NCBI GenBank assembly: GCA_900545535.1
Contig: UQZN01000025.1
Coordinates: 1-31,247 of the forward strand
Direction of reading: 5' to 3'
DNA from: an uncultured Phascolarctobacterium sp.
GTDB lineage: Bacteria > Bacillota > Negativicutes > Acidaminococcales > Acidaminococcaceae
DNA length: 31,247 bases
Position 1 is the stretch's first letter, and each line of letters opens with the position of its first letter. Made by a program: the position numbers and the translations under genes. The notes beneath the pieces are model-generated. The model had not been told where the DNA came from, made no database searches, and saw nothing but the letters and a program-made list of their open reading frames with translations. Below, piece by piece: positions 15,654 to 23,709 of this stretch.

Positions 15654-18600
15654 TCAGCTGCGTTCTGCCTTCATTCTTTGCAGTTCGGCCCGCTGTTCTT
15701 CCAGCAGCAGTCTTTGCTCTTCCAGCAGGGTCTGCTGCAATTTCATTTGGGTCATCATTTTTTCCATGTCGCCGTTTCTGGCTGCCAGCAACTGGTCGAC
15801 TTCCTTACGGGTATAGACGATGTCGCGGGGTTCTTTTTTGCGGTCTTTGGAGCGGTCCAGCGCAAAGTTGATGCCGAAGTTGCCCATTTTGCTGCCGCCT
15901 TCGCTGATGCCCATGCCCAGCGAGAACATCACTTTTTCGTTGGGGGCATAGAAGCCGCCCACTGCTAATGCGCTTTTGCCGCCATAGCCGCCGTAGGCCA
16001 TGGCCAGCTCACCCTTGTTGCCGTCCTGGAAGCGTGGGTGCAGACCTGCCATTGCTGCCGAAAGCGCGCCGACGCTGTCGATCTCGTCGCCCAGCCTGGT
16101 GATGTCATGGCTGATATTGCCGATCTCCTGCTGCACCTGATAGAGCTGGCTGCCGTTGACGGCGTCCATGGAGGTAGCACTCACTTCGCCGGCGGCGACG
16201 TTACCGATCTTGGTACCGCCATTGCCTTCCAAAGTGACTTTATTTTTATTGAGGTTACCGCTGCTGTCCACGTCATATTTGGCGGCGCTGTCATGCACGG
16301 CTTTCAGCTGGTCCTCAGTGGCCGCCTGCCCGCTGGCATAATTATCGGCGTCCCAGGTCGTGTTGGCCAGGCCGCCCACTTTGCCGTTGTTGCCGTCAAC
16401 AGTTACTTTATTGCTGCCGGAGCCGATCTCGACAACATCGTTCAGCCTGACCTGATGGTCGATGCCGCCGGATTCATTTTTACCGGTATTATCAATGATC
16501 AGGTTATTATCGCCGTTGGAAACACTGCTGTACTGCCCGGCTTTATCTGCCGCTTCGCTGGCTTTGTCGTGGATAGCTTTCAGCTGGTCCTCGGTGGCTG
16601 CCCGGCCGCTGGTGATATTATCAGGGTCCCAGTCTTTATTGGTCAGGCCGTCGACCGTGCCTTCATTGTCTTTATTGATGGTGACGCCGCCGGCTTTGAC
16701 CGAGCCGTCTTCGCCGTCGAGGACGACCTTGCCCTGGCCGACATCGATCTTACCCTCGCCTGTACCGTCGATGACCATATTGCCGTTGTCGCCGACGTCC
16801 AGCTTATCGCCCAGTTTTACTTCGTAGTCGGTGCCGCCGTTACTGCCCGGTTTCGACTCGATAACGATATTGCTGTCGCCTTCCTGTACAGTTACTTCCT
16901 GCGCGGCGACCTGCTGCTGCACCTGATAAAGCTGACTACCGTTGACAGCGTCGGTCGAATCAGCGCTGACACGTCCGGCCGCTACGTTTTGGAGCTGACG
17001 GGCCGCGCCGGGAGCGCCCACACTGACCGCGCCCCTGACGTCGCTGACGCCAGCCCACTGAGTATAGGCGCTGTTGCCGGTAACGTCATGGATCTCAAAA
17101 ACTACCGAGCCGCTGCCCAAAGCGACGCTATCTGCCAGCGCTACGATAGTATTGTTGCCCAGCGCCAGGCCATTGGTGGCGTTGCCGACGATAATATTCC
17201 CATTGCCCAGCGCCGCACTGTTATTGGCGTAGAGCTTATTATCATTGCCCATGACGGCGGCCAGTTCTGCGTCTACGATATTATCCGTACCAACAGCGGC
17301 AGAGGAAGTGCCTTTTACCTTGTTATTCGTGCCAACTGCGGTCGCCTTCGCACCTGTCACTATGTTCGAGCCGCCCAAAGCCACGCCGTCCGCTGCGGCG
17401 GCAATATTTTTATAGCCAAAGACGCTGGCACGGTCGCCATAAGCCAGATTGTCATAGCCGACAGCACTGGACTGTTGCCCTGCCGTGGAGTTATTGACGC
17501 CAAAAGCGCTGGAATGATCACCCTTGGCAATATTGTTATTACCAAAAGCATTGGCGTCCACGCCTTCCGCCGAATTATTCACGCCTACGGCGCTGCTGCC
17601 TGCCGCGTCCGCATTATTGCTGCTGCCCACAGCGCTGGCGCGTTCGCCTTTGGCGATATTACCATAACCAAAGCCGCTGGCATAGCTGCCGCTGACGCTG
17701 TTATTAATACCGAAAGCAGAGGCGTTATCATTGAGCACATCATTATAATTGCCCATAGCGACGGCATTGCTGCCTGTGACCATATTGGTGATACCGAAGG
17801 CGCTGGCATCGACGCCAGAGGCTTCGTTATCGTAACCAAAAGCGTTGGCATGGGTATTGGAGGCCGTATTGCTATTGCCAAAGGCGCTGGAGTTTTCACC
17901 GATAGCGCCGTTGCCATAACCAAAGCCGCTGGAAAATCTGCCGGAGGCTTCGTTGCCGCTGCCCACAGCACTGCTGTATTCACCGCCGGCGCCGTTGCCG
18001 TAGCCCAGGGCGCTGCCATAGAAGCCCTGCGCGTTATTGCTTCTGCCGATGGCAAGGCCATGATCGCCCAGCACATGATTATCATTGCCGATGGCGATAG
18101 CTTCAAGCGCTGCGGCGTCATTACTGATACCGACAGCAACAGCGTCAGTACCGGAAGCTTTATTGCTGCTGCCCACAGCGACGCTGCCTGCGCCAAGAGC
18201 GTTATTATAATAACCGAGCGCGCTGGCACGGTCGCCTGCGGCAGTATTGGCATTGCCTACAGCGACTGCCTGATCACCGGCAGAAGTGTTACCCGCCCCG
18301 ATAGCACTGGCTTCGAAACCGTCGGCCGTATTGCTCAGGCCCAGGGCGCTGGAGTTTTCGCCGCCGGCAGTATTGCCCAGCCCGACCGCGCTGGACAGAT
18401 GGCCGACCGCATAGTTGTTGCTGCCGATAGCGCTGGTATCATGCCCGATAGCTCTGTTGCCGTAACCCAGGGCGCTGCTTCGTTCGCCGTTAGCCTGATT
18501 GCTTCTGCCTACGGCAGTAGTTTCTATTTCGGAGGCCGTATTGCCATAACCGAAGGCACTGCTGTAGTCGGCTTTGGCTTCATTGCCATAGCCAAAAGCG

Positions 18601-19547
18601 CTGGCTTCCACGCCCAGGGCAACGTTCCCTGTGCCCACAGCGCTGGCCTGGAAACCGTCAGCTTGATTGCCCGTACCTATAGCGCTGGACTCGCTGCCGC
18701 TGGCGGTATTATTGTTGCCTACGGCGCTGGCCTGTGCACCGCCGGCGGTATTATTATTGCCCAAAGCGACGGCAAATTCGCCGCCGACCTGATTTTTATA
18801 GCCTACGGCGCTGCCATAAGTGCCGTTGATACTGTTATCCTGCCCCAAAGCCGTAGCAAAAACGGAATTGACTTCGTTGCGGAAACCGAAGGCAGAGGAA
18901 GACGCGGCATTGAGCCCCAGCATATTGCCTTCGCCGACAGCCAGCGTATGGTCGCCGAAAAGCTGGTTGCCGCTGCCCACCGCCAGGGTAAAAGCACCCG
19001 AAACATTGTTGGCGATACCGACGGCCGTTGCAGAAGCGCCTGTGACCTGATTAGCCACACCAAAGGCACTGGACTGGCTGCCTGACACATTATTATCGGA
19101 CCCTGCAGCGGTGGCGTGTTCGCCGCTGGCTGTATTGTTGTAGCCTACGGCGCTGGCAAAATAAGCGCTGGCGTCGTTGCCTGCACCGATAGCGCTGCCG
19201 TAATAGCCGCTGGCCTCATTATTAACGCCCACTGCTGTTGCAGCATAACCTTCGGCATTGTTGGAATAACCGAAAGCGTTGCTGTAATCACCGAGCGCTG
19301 TGTTGCTGTGCCCAAAAGCACTGGCAGAATTACCTTCAGCTTCATTTTTAAAACCAAAGGCATTGGAATAGTCGTTTGAGGCCGTATTGGCATAACCGGC
19401 AACAGTAGAAGAGACAGCGGTGCCATCTTCAAAAACAGGGGCTGCCGTTGCTGTGTTACCTGCATATAAAAAACAGCCGGTAACTGCACAGGAACTCAAA
19501 AAAAGGGTTATACTCTTCTCTAAATTACGTTTTCTGGTCTTTGTCAT
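15654..19547 (-). CDS. Large trimeric autotransporter adhesin 1 (YadA/Hia type Vc)
   Basis: A protein of 1297 residues from the ATG at 19547 (AAAGGAG nine bases upstream; an ATG at 19556 touches the ribosome site). It has a signal peptide of about 36 residues ending TATAAP. Residues about 42-800 are some 50 YadA-head repeats of about 14 residues (pattern SSAFGYGNxAxG), which form a left-handed parallel beta-roll. Neck modules (NVAAGRVSADSTDAVNGSQLY and NVAAGEVSATSMDAVNGSQLY) and two TWDxDNYxSGxAATEDQLKA.HD stalk modules follow. The membrane anchor begins GALSAAMAGLHP near 1160 and its last strand is FGINFALDR. Beyond the barrel is an unusual coiled-coil tail of about 60 residues, EEQRLLLEEQRAELQRMK. 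It trimerises in the outer membrane; ligand unknown. Its promoter (19732-19761) lacks a G tract. Confidence 0.93.
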   Translation of the reverse strand: MTKTRKRNLEKSITLFLSSCAVTGCFLYAGNTATAAPVFEDGTAVSSTVAGYANTASNDYSNAFGFKNEAEGNSASAFGHSNTALGDYSNAFGYSNNAEGYAATAVGVNNEASGYYGSAIGAGNDASAYFASAVGYNNTASGEHATAAGSDNNVSGSQSSAFGVANQVTGASATAVGIANNVSGAFTLAVGSGNQLFGDHTLAVGEGNMLGLNAASSSAFGFRNEVNSVFATALGQDNSINGTYGSAVGYKNQVGGEFAVALGNNNTAGGAQASAVGNNNTASGSESSAIGTGNQADGFQASAVGTGNVALGVEASAFGYGNEAKADYSSAFGYGNTASEIETTAVGRSNQANGERSSALGYGNRAIGHDTSAIGSNNYAVGHLSSAVGLGNTAGGENSSALGLSNTADGFEASAIGAGNTSAGDQAVAVGNANTAAGDRASALGYYNNALGAGSVAVGSSNKASGTDAVAVGISNDAAALEAIAIGNDNHVLGDHGLAIGRSNNAQGFYGSALGYGNGAGGEYSSAVGSGNEASGRFSSGFGYGNGAIGENSSAFGNSNTASNTHANAFGYDNEASGVDASAFGITNMVTGSNAVAMGNYNDVLNDNASAFGINNSVSGSYASGFGYGNIAKGERASAVGSSNNADAAGSSAVGVNNSAEGVDANAFGNNNIAKGDHSSAFGVNNSTAGQQSSAVGYDNLAYGDRASVFGYKNIAAAADGVALGGSNIVTGAKATAVGTNNKVKGTSSAAVGTDNIVDAELAAVMGNDNKLYANNSAALGNGNIIVGNATNGLALGNNTIVALADSVALGSGSVVFEIHDVTGNSAYTQWAGVSDVRGAVSVGAPGAARQLQNVAAGRVSADSTDAVNGSQLYQVQQQVAAQEVTVQEGDSNIVIESKPGSNGGTDYEVKLGDKLDVGDNGNMVIDGTGEGKIDVGQGKVVLDGEDGSVKAGGVTINKDNEGTVDGLTNKDWDPDNITSGRAATEDQLKAIHDKASEAADKAGQYSSVSNGDNNLIIDNTGKNESGGIDHQVRLNDVVEIGSGSNKVTVDGNNGKVGGLANTTWDADNYASGQAATEDQLKAVHDSAAKYDVDSSGNLNKNKVTLEGNGGTKIGNVAAGEVSATSMDAVNGSQLYQVQQEIGNISHDITRLGDEIDSVGALSAAMAGLHPRFQDGNKGELAMAYGGYGGKSALAVGGFYAPNEKVMFSLGMGISEGGSKMGNFGINFALDRSKDRKKEPRDIVYTRKEVDQLLAARNGDMEKMMTQMKLQQTLLEEQRLLLEEQRAELQRMKAERS

Positions 19548-19731
19548 CAGTCTCATCTCCTTTTCTGCTAGTGGTTTTTAATACCTAAAACTTACTCCAA
19601 CATACTACAATCAAACAGCGGCTTTAAATTTCCCGGGTATAAATTTAAAATATCGCCGTTTTTATATTTATTATCATTATATTTTTAATGGTTAATTAAA
19701 TAATTGTAATAGATGTTTTTAGTTCGTGTGT

Positions 19732-19761
19732 ATATTATCATAATCTTCATTACTCCTGCAA
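19732..19761 (-). promoter_or_regulatory. Promoter of adhesin 1, related module without G tract
   Basis: Minus strand: -35 TTGCAG (19761-19756) inside ATGTCTTGCAG, an 18-bp spacer, then -10 TAATAT (19737-19732) preceded by ATGA. The inner GTCTTGC arm is kept, but no partner arm is found 32-33 bp upstream and there is no G run. The leader is about 180 nt. Confidence 0.5.
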
Positions 19762-19941
19762 GACATTTTTATCAGTAAACGATTATTTTGTTGCAAAACG
19801 CAAAAATGTAAATATTTGTGTAAAATTAGTCCACTTCTGTTGGTTTTTTGGTTTTTTAGATTATTTATTTTTGTGTCTTATCATAATTTTTGAATTATTT
19901 ATTTTTACAACTTATAATATATGCATAAGGAGGCGTAAACT

Positions 19942-20358
19942 ATGCGCGACCAAATAAAAACGATCGGAAATCTGATCGACAAACAAAGCACTGCTTTCCT
20001 GAGTTCAGTCGATGCGGACGGCTTCCCCAATACCAAGGCCATGCTGGCGCCCCGTCTGCGCGAGGGGATCAGGGTCTTTTATCTTACCAGTAACACTTCT
20101 TCCATGCGGGCTGCACAATATCGGCAAAATCCCAAAGCTTGTCTGTATTTCTGCGACAGGCGTTTTTTCCGCGGCGTGATGCTGCTGGGCACAGTAAAAG
20201 TTTTGACTGACGCCGCTGCCAAAGAACTGATCTGGCGCGAAGGCGACACTATGTATTACCCGCAGGGCGTTACTGATCCCGATTACTGCGTTTTACGGTT
20301 CACTGCCCACCAGGGCCGCTATTACAGCAATTTCAAATCCGAAGATTTTAGCATTTAA
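19942..20358 (+). CDS. Pyridoxamine-5'-phosphate-oxidase-like flavin-binding protein
   Basis: A 138-residue protein with the split-barrel FMN-binding fold of the PNPOx-like family. It opens with a helix then TAFLSSVDADGFPNTKAMLAPR, the usual first strands; RVFYLTSNTSSMRAAQYRQNPKACLYFCD is the strand-helix-strand that contacts the FMN phosphate; VMLLGTVKVLTD follows. The reaction is not known: members reduce or bind flavin, F420 or haem, and many are annotated only as general-stress or nitroimidazole-resistance-like. It lacks a full-length PdxH layout. The ribosome site AAGGAGG stands seven bases before the ATG. It is the only complete plus-strand gene between the adhesins and is monocistronic, with a strong terminator after it. 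Confidence 0.85.
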   Translation: MRDQIKTIGNLIDKQSTAFLSSVDADGFPNTKAMLAPRLREGIRVFYLTSNTSSMRAAQYRQNPKACLYFCDRRFFRGVMLLGTVKVLTDAAAKELIWREGDTMYYPQGVTDPDYCVLRFTAHQGRYYSNFKSEDFSI

Positions 20359-20363
20359 ACGAC

Positions 20364-20398
20364 AAAACACCGTACAGGTCAGACCTGTACGGTGTTTT
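20364..20398. terminator. Bidirectional terminator between PNPOx-like gene and adhesin 2
   Basis: Perfect 16-bp arms (20364-20379 and 20383-20398; core ACACCGTACAGGT) with a 3-nt loop and T-runs both ways. The two genes converge here. Related ACACCGTACG stems occur at 28766-28793 and, as a half, near 31179-31188. Confidence 0.85.
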
Positions 20399-20445
20399 TC
20401 AGCTTGTGCCGGACTTTGGCTATCCGGACAACCGCTTCTTATTAT

Positions 20446-23193
20446 TTAATTGATTTTTGCTTTCAGGGCTTCTATTTCCCGGCTTTGTTCTTCCACCTTG
20501 GCCAGCAGCATTTGGATCTTCTGATCCTGCTCTGCCAGAGAACTATCTACTTCCTTACGGGTATAGACGATATCGCGGGGTGCTTTTTTGCGGTCCGGCG
20601 AACGGTCCAGCGCAAAATTAACGCCGAAGTTACCCATTTTACTGCCGCCTTCGCTGATGCCCATGCCCAGCGAGAACATGATCTTTTCATTGGGGGCATA
20701 GAAGCCGCCCACTGCTAAAGCGCTTTTGCCGCCATAGCCGCCGTAGGCCATAGCCAGTTCGCTTTTATTCCCGTCCTGGAAGCGTGGGTGCAGACCGGCC
20801 ATCGCTGCTGAAAGCGCGCCGACGCTGTCGATCTCGTCGCCCAGCCTGGTGATGTCGTTGCTGATGCTGCCGATCTCCTGCTGCACCTGATAAAGCTGAC
20901 TGCCGTTGACGGCGTCCATAGAAGTGGCGCTTACTTCGCCTGCGGCGACGTTACCGATCTTGGTGCCGCCAGTACCTTCCAAAGTGATCTTGTTTTTATT
21001 GATGTTACCATTGCTGTCCACGTCATATTTGGCGGCGCTGTCATGCACGGCTTTCAGCTGGTCCTCGGTAGCCGCCTGCCCGGTCGCATAATTATCAGCA
21101 TCCCAGGTGGTGTTGGTCAGCCCGCCCACCTTGCCGTTATTGCCGTCGACAGTGACTTTGTTGGCACCAGAGCCGATCTGGACTACATCGTTCAATTTCA
21201 ATTCATGGTCGATGCCGCCGGTGCTGGTATTGGTACTGGTGGTCAGCACCAGATTATTATCGCCCGTCGATACGGTGCTGTGTTTGCCGGCTTCGGCTGC
21301 TGCGCCCGCCGCTGTGTCGTGGATGGCTTTCAGCTGGTCTTCCGTGGCCGCCTGGCCTTTAACATAGTTATCAGGGTCCCAGGTCGTATTGGTCAGGCCG
21401 TTGACCGTACCTTTATCGCCATCGTTGATGGTGACGCCGCCGGCTTTGATCGAGCCGTCACTGCCGTCGAGGACTACTTTGCCGCCGGTGCCGACGCTGA
21501 TCTTACCGTCGCCAGTGCCGTCGATGACGGCAGTGCCATTACCACCGACATCCAGCTTATCACCCAGTTTTACTTCGTAGTCGGTGCCGCCGTTGCCATT
21601 TGTCGTCGAAGAAACAACGACATTGCTGTCGCCGGCAGCAACAGTAGTCTGCTGCCCGGCGATCTGCTGCTGCACCTGATAAAGCTGACTGCCATTGACA
21701 GCGTCAGTCGAATCAGCGCTGACCCGTCCGGCCGCTACGTTCTGGATCTGGCGGGTCGCGCCGCCGCTGCCCACGCTGACTGCGCCGACAACGTCATTGA
21801 CGCCGGCCCACTGCGTATAGGCGCTGTTGCCATTGACGGCGTGGATCTCAAAAACGACCGAGCCGCTGCCCAAAGCCACGCTGTTAGCCAGCGAAACGCT
21901 GGTATTATTGCCCAAAGCAAAGGCTTCTTCAGCGGTGATATTATTGCTGTTGCCCACGGCAGTGCTGTCTTTGACAGTTACCGTATTGCTGCTGCCGAAA
22001 ACATTGCTTGACTGACCGCTGACAGTATTGTTATAGCCAAAGGCATTGGCATTCTGGCCGCTGGCCGTGTTTCTGAAACCAAAAGCGCTGGAGGCTACGC
22101 CATTGGCGTTATTACTATAACCTATAGCGCTGGCATTTTCACTGTCGGCTGTATTATTATAACCGATCGTGCTGGAACCGACGCCGCTGGCCATATTACC
22201 GAAACCAATCGCGCTGGCATTATCTTTAGACGACGTATTCTTATAGCCGATAGCACTGGAGCCTGCGCCGCTGGCCGTGTTTTCAAAACCAAAAGCGCTG
22301 GCTGTCGTGGCACTGGCGTTATTGCCATAACCAAAAGCACTGGCATTTTCGCTGTCGGCTATATTTTTATAACCGATCGCACTGGAACCGACGCCGCTGG
22401 CCGTGTTTTCAAAACCGATAGCACTGGAGGACAGGCCAGTAGCGTTATTATCATGACCAAAAGCGCTGGCATTCTCACCGTCAGCTTTATTATTGAAGCC
22501 AAAAGCACTGGCTGCCTTGGCATTGGCTTTATTGCCGTAACCGAAGGCGCTGGCATTCTCACTGTCAGAGTTATTATTATAACCGATGGTACTGGAGCCG
22601 ACGCCGCTGGCAGTGTTGCCGAAACCGATAGCATTGGAGGACAGGCCGGTGGCATTATTACCATAACCAAAAGCGCTGGCATTTTCATTGTTGGCTTTAT
22701 TCCCGAAGCCAACCGCGGTAGAAGCCAGTCCATTGGCCTCGTTGCTGTAGCCAAACGCACTGGCAAAATTCGCTGCGGCAGTATTGCTGAAACCAAAAGC
22801 GCTGGACGCCACGCCATTGGCATTATTACTATAACCGACAGCGCTGGCATTTTCCTTGTTGGCTTTATTTTTGAAACCAAGCGCGCTGGCAGCCACACCA
22901 CTAGCCTCGTTACTGTAACCAAACGCGCTGGCATTCTCGCCGCTGACCATATTGCTCCAGCCAAAAGCACTGGAAGCTATGCCGCTGGCCGTATTGAAAT
23001 AACCAAAAGCACTGCTGGAATTAGCAGACGCTGTATTATTTACACCGGCAACAGTGGAATCAGAAGCACTGCCACTCGAAAAAACTGGTGCCGCCTGTAC
23101 ATTATTGGCATACAAGCCTGAAAAAACAAAAACACCACTGCTTAAAAAAACCATAATTTTTTTCTCTAACTGAATTTTCCGGGATCTGGACAA
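20446..23193 (-). CDS. Trimeric autotransporter adhesin 2 (YadA/Hia type Vc)
   Basis: A 915-residue protein. The start is a TTG at 23193 with AGGTGG close upstream; no ATG in frame fits better. Signal peptide residues 1 to about 35 share the LEKKIM.FLSSG core with adhesin 3. The head (about 40-436) holds about 28 repeats in a strikingly regular 28-residue alternation of NASAFGYSNNANG and ASSAFGFSNTASG units. Neck, stalk and anchor (from about 790, GALSAAMAGLHP) are nearly identical to adhesin 1. A post-barrel tail follows (VYTRKEVDSSLAEQDQKIQM to EIEALKAKIN), a canonical heptad coiled coil that would lie in the periplasm. Only the head differs much from its neighbours, so it is likely the part exposed to selection. 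Its promoter is at 23398-23427. Ligand unknown. Confidence 0.93.
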   Translation of the reverse strand: MSRSRKIQLEKKIMVFLSSGVFVFSGLYANNVQAAPVFSSGSASDSTVAGVNNTASANSSSAFGYFNTASGIASSAFGWSNMVSGENASAFGYSNEASGVAASALGFKNKANKENASAVGYSNNANGVASSAFGFSNTAAANFASAFGYSNEANGLASTAVGFGNKANNENASAFGYGNNATGLSSNAIGFGNTASGVGSSTIGYNNNSDSENASAFGYGNKANAKAASAFGFNNKADGENASAFGHDNNATGLSSSAIGFENTASGVGSSAIGYKNIADSENASAFGYGNNASATTASAFGFENTASGAGSSAIGYKNTSSKDNASAIGFGNMASGVGSSTIGYNNTADSENASAIGYSNNANGVASSAFGFRNTASGQNANAFGYNNTVSGQSSNVFGSSNTVTVKDSTAVGNSNNITAEEAFALGNNTSVSLANSVALGSGSVVFEIHAVNGNSAYTQWAGVNDVVGAVSVGSGGATRQIQNVAAGRVSADSTDAVNGSQLYQVQQQIAGQQTTVAAGDSNVVVSSTTNGNGGTDYEVKLGDKLDVGGNGTAVIDGTGDGKISVGTGGKVVLDGSDGSIKAGGVTINDGDKGTVNGLTNTTWDPDNYVKGQAATEDQLKAIHDTAAGAAAEAGKHSTVSTGDNNLVLTTSTNTSTGGIDHELKLNDVVQIGSGANKVTVDGNNGKVGGLTNTTWDADNYATGQAATEDQLKAVHDSAAKYDVDSNGNINKNKITLEGTGGTKIGNVAAGEVSATSMDAVNGSQLYQVQQEIGSISNDITRLGDEIDSVGALSAAMAGLHPRFQDGNKSELAMAYGGYGGKSALAVGGFYAPNEKIMFSLGMGISEGGSKMGNFGVNFALDRSPDRKKAPRDIVYTRKEVDSSLAEQDQKIQMLLAKVEEQSREIEALKAKIN

Positions 23194-23397
23194 TTCCCCA
23201 CCTCATTTCCTTAACTTTATATAGAATGCTGCAGCAATGAAGCTGTCATGCACCTATTGTTTTTTTAACGGTACTGCTTTTTTGGGGCCGCACTGGGTTT
23301 CCCCAACGCCCTTACATTCCTAATACTTAAAATAATTTTATTTTTAATAATTTATAAACCCTAATATTTAATATTATGCTTATAGATTATTTTTGAC

Positions 23398-23427
23398 ATA
23401 TTAACATATTTTCTTTGCACACCGCAA
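23398..23427 (-). promoter_or_regulatory. Promoter of adhesin 2, related module without G tract
   Basis: Minus strand: -35 TTGCGG (23427-23422) within ATGCCTTGCGG, an 18-bp spacer, then -10 TAATAT (23403-23398). Downstream sequence AAAATATG..AATATGTCAAAAATAATC aligns without gaps to the adhesin 3 promoter. Where adhesin 3 has a G8 run this one has GGTGTGCAAAGA, which makes its spacer 2 bp longer. Confidence 0.55.
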
Positions 23428-23534
23428 GGCATTTTTCTTAAAAATAATTACTTTTATATAATTTTTATAACTTTTATATTTAAAAATTAAAAAATACTCC
23501 TTGTTTTCTGCTCCCTGCTCCTCTGTTCATAAAG

Positions 23535-23563
23535 TTTGCCCCAGCCTTACAGACCGGGGCAAA
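23535..23563 (-). terminator. Hairpin after adhesin 3
   Basis: TTTGCCCC (23535-23542) pairs with GGGGCAAA (23556-23563). It lies 18 bp beyond the original stop of adhesin 3 (23581). The following T-run on the minus strand is short, so it is a moderate terminator. Confidence 0.5.
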
Positions 23564-23580
23564 TGCATTCTTTTCTATAT

Positions 23581-23709
23581 TTACTTTTCTATTTGTGCTC
23601 TCAGAGCTTCGATCTCACGGCTTTGTTTTTCCATGGCCCGGCTTTGTTCTTCCACCTTGGCCAGCAGCATTTGGATCTTTTGATCCTGCGCTTCCAAAGA
23701 GGTATCTAC
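23581..23709 (-). pseudogene. Detached coiled-coil tail of adhesin 3 (frameshifted)
   Basis: After the premature TAG of adhesin 3, the next frame encodes VDTSLEAQDQKIQM through EIEALRAQIEK and a TAA at 23583-23581. It is closely similar to the intact tail of adhesin 2 (VDSSLAEQDQKIQM to EIEALKAKIN). Adhesin 3 has CGCAAGTAGAT where adhesin 2 has CGTAAGGAAGTAGAT, a loss of four bases in a short AAG/GAAG repeat. The tail frame carries no stops or other damage, so the loss looks recent. Confidence 0.8.

Noticed and set aside
16038..19085. 1015-residue open frame on the plus strand
   Set aside because: It is antisense to the head and stalk repeats of adhesin 1. The repetitive codon pattern of the real gene keeps the opposite frame open; there is no ribosome site and the protein is low-complexity. 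Shorter plus-strand frames opposite adhesins 2 and 3 are explained the same way.
17100..19400. Regular repeats of about 42 bp resembling an array
   Set aside because: The repeats are in frame with and encode the 14-residue YadA head units. They are not identical direct repeats with unique spacers and no cas genes are near, so this is not CRISPR.
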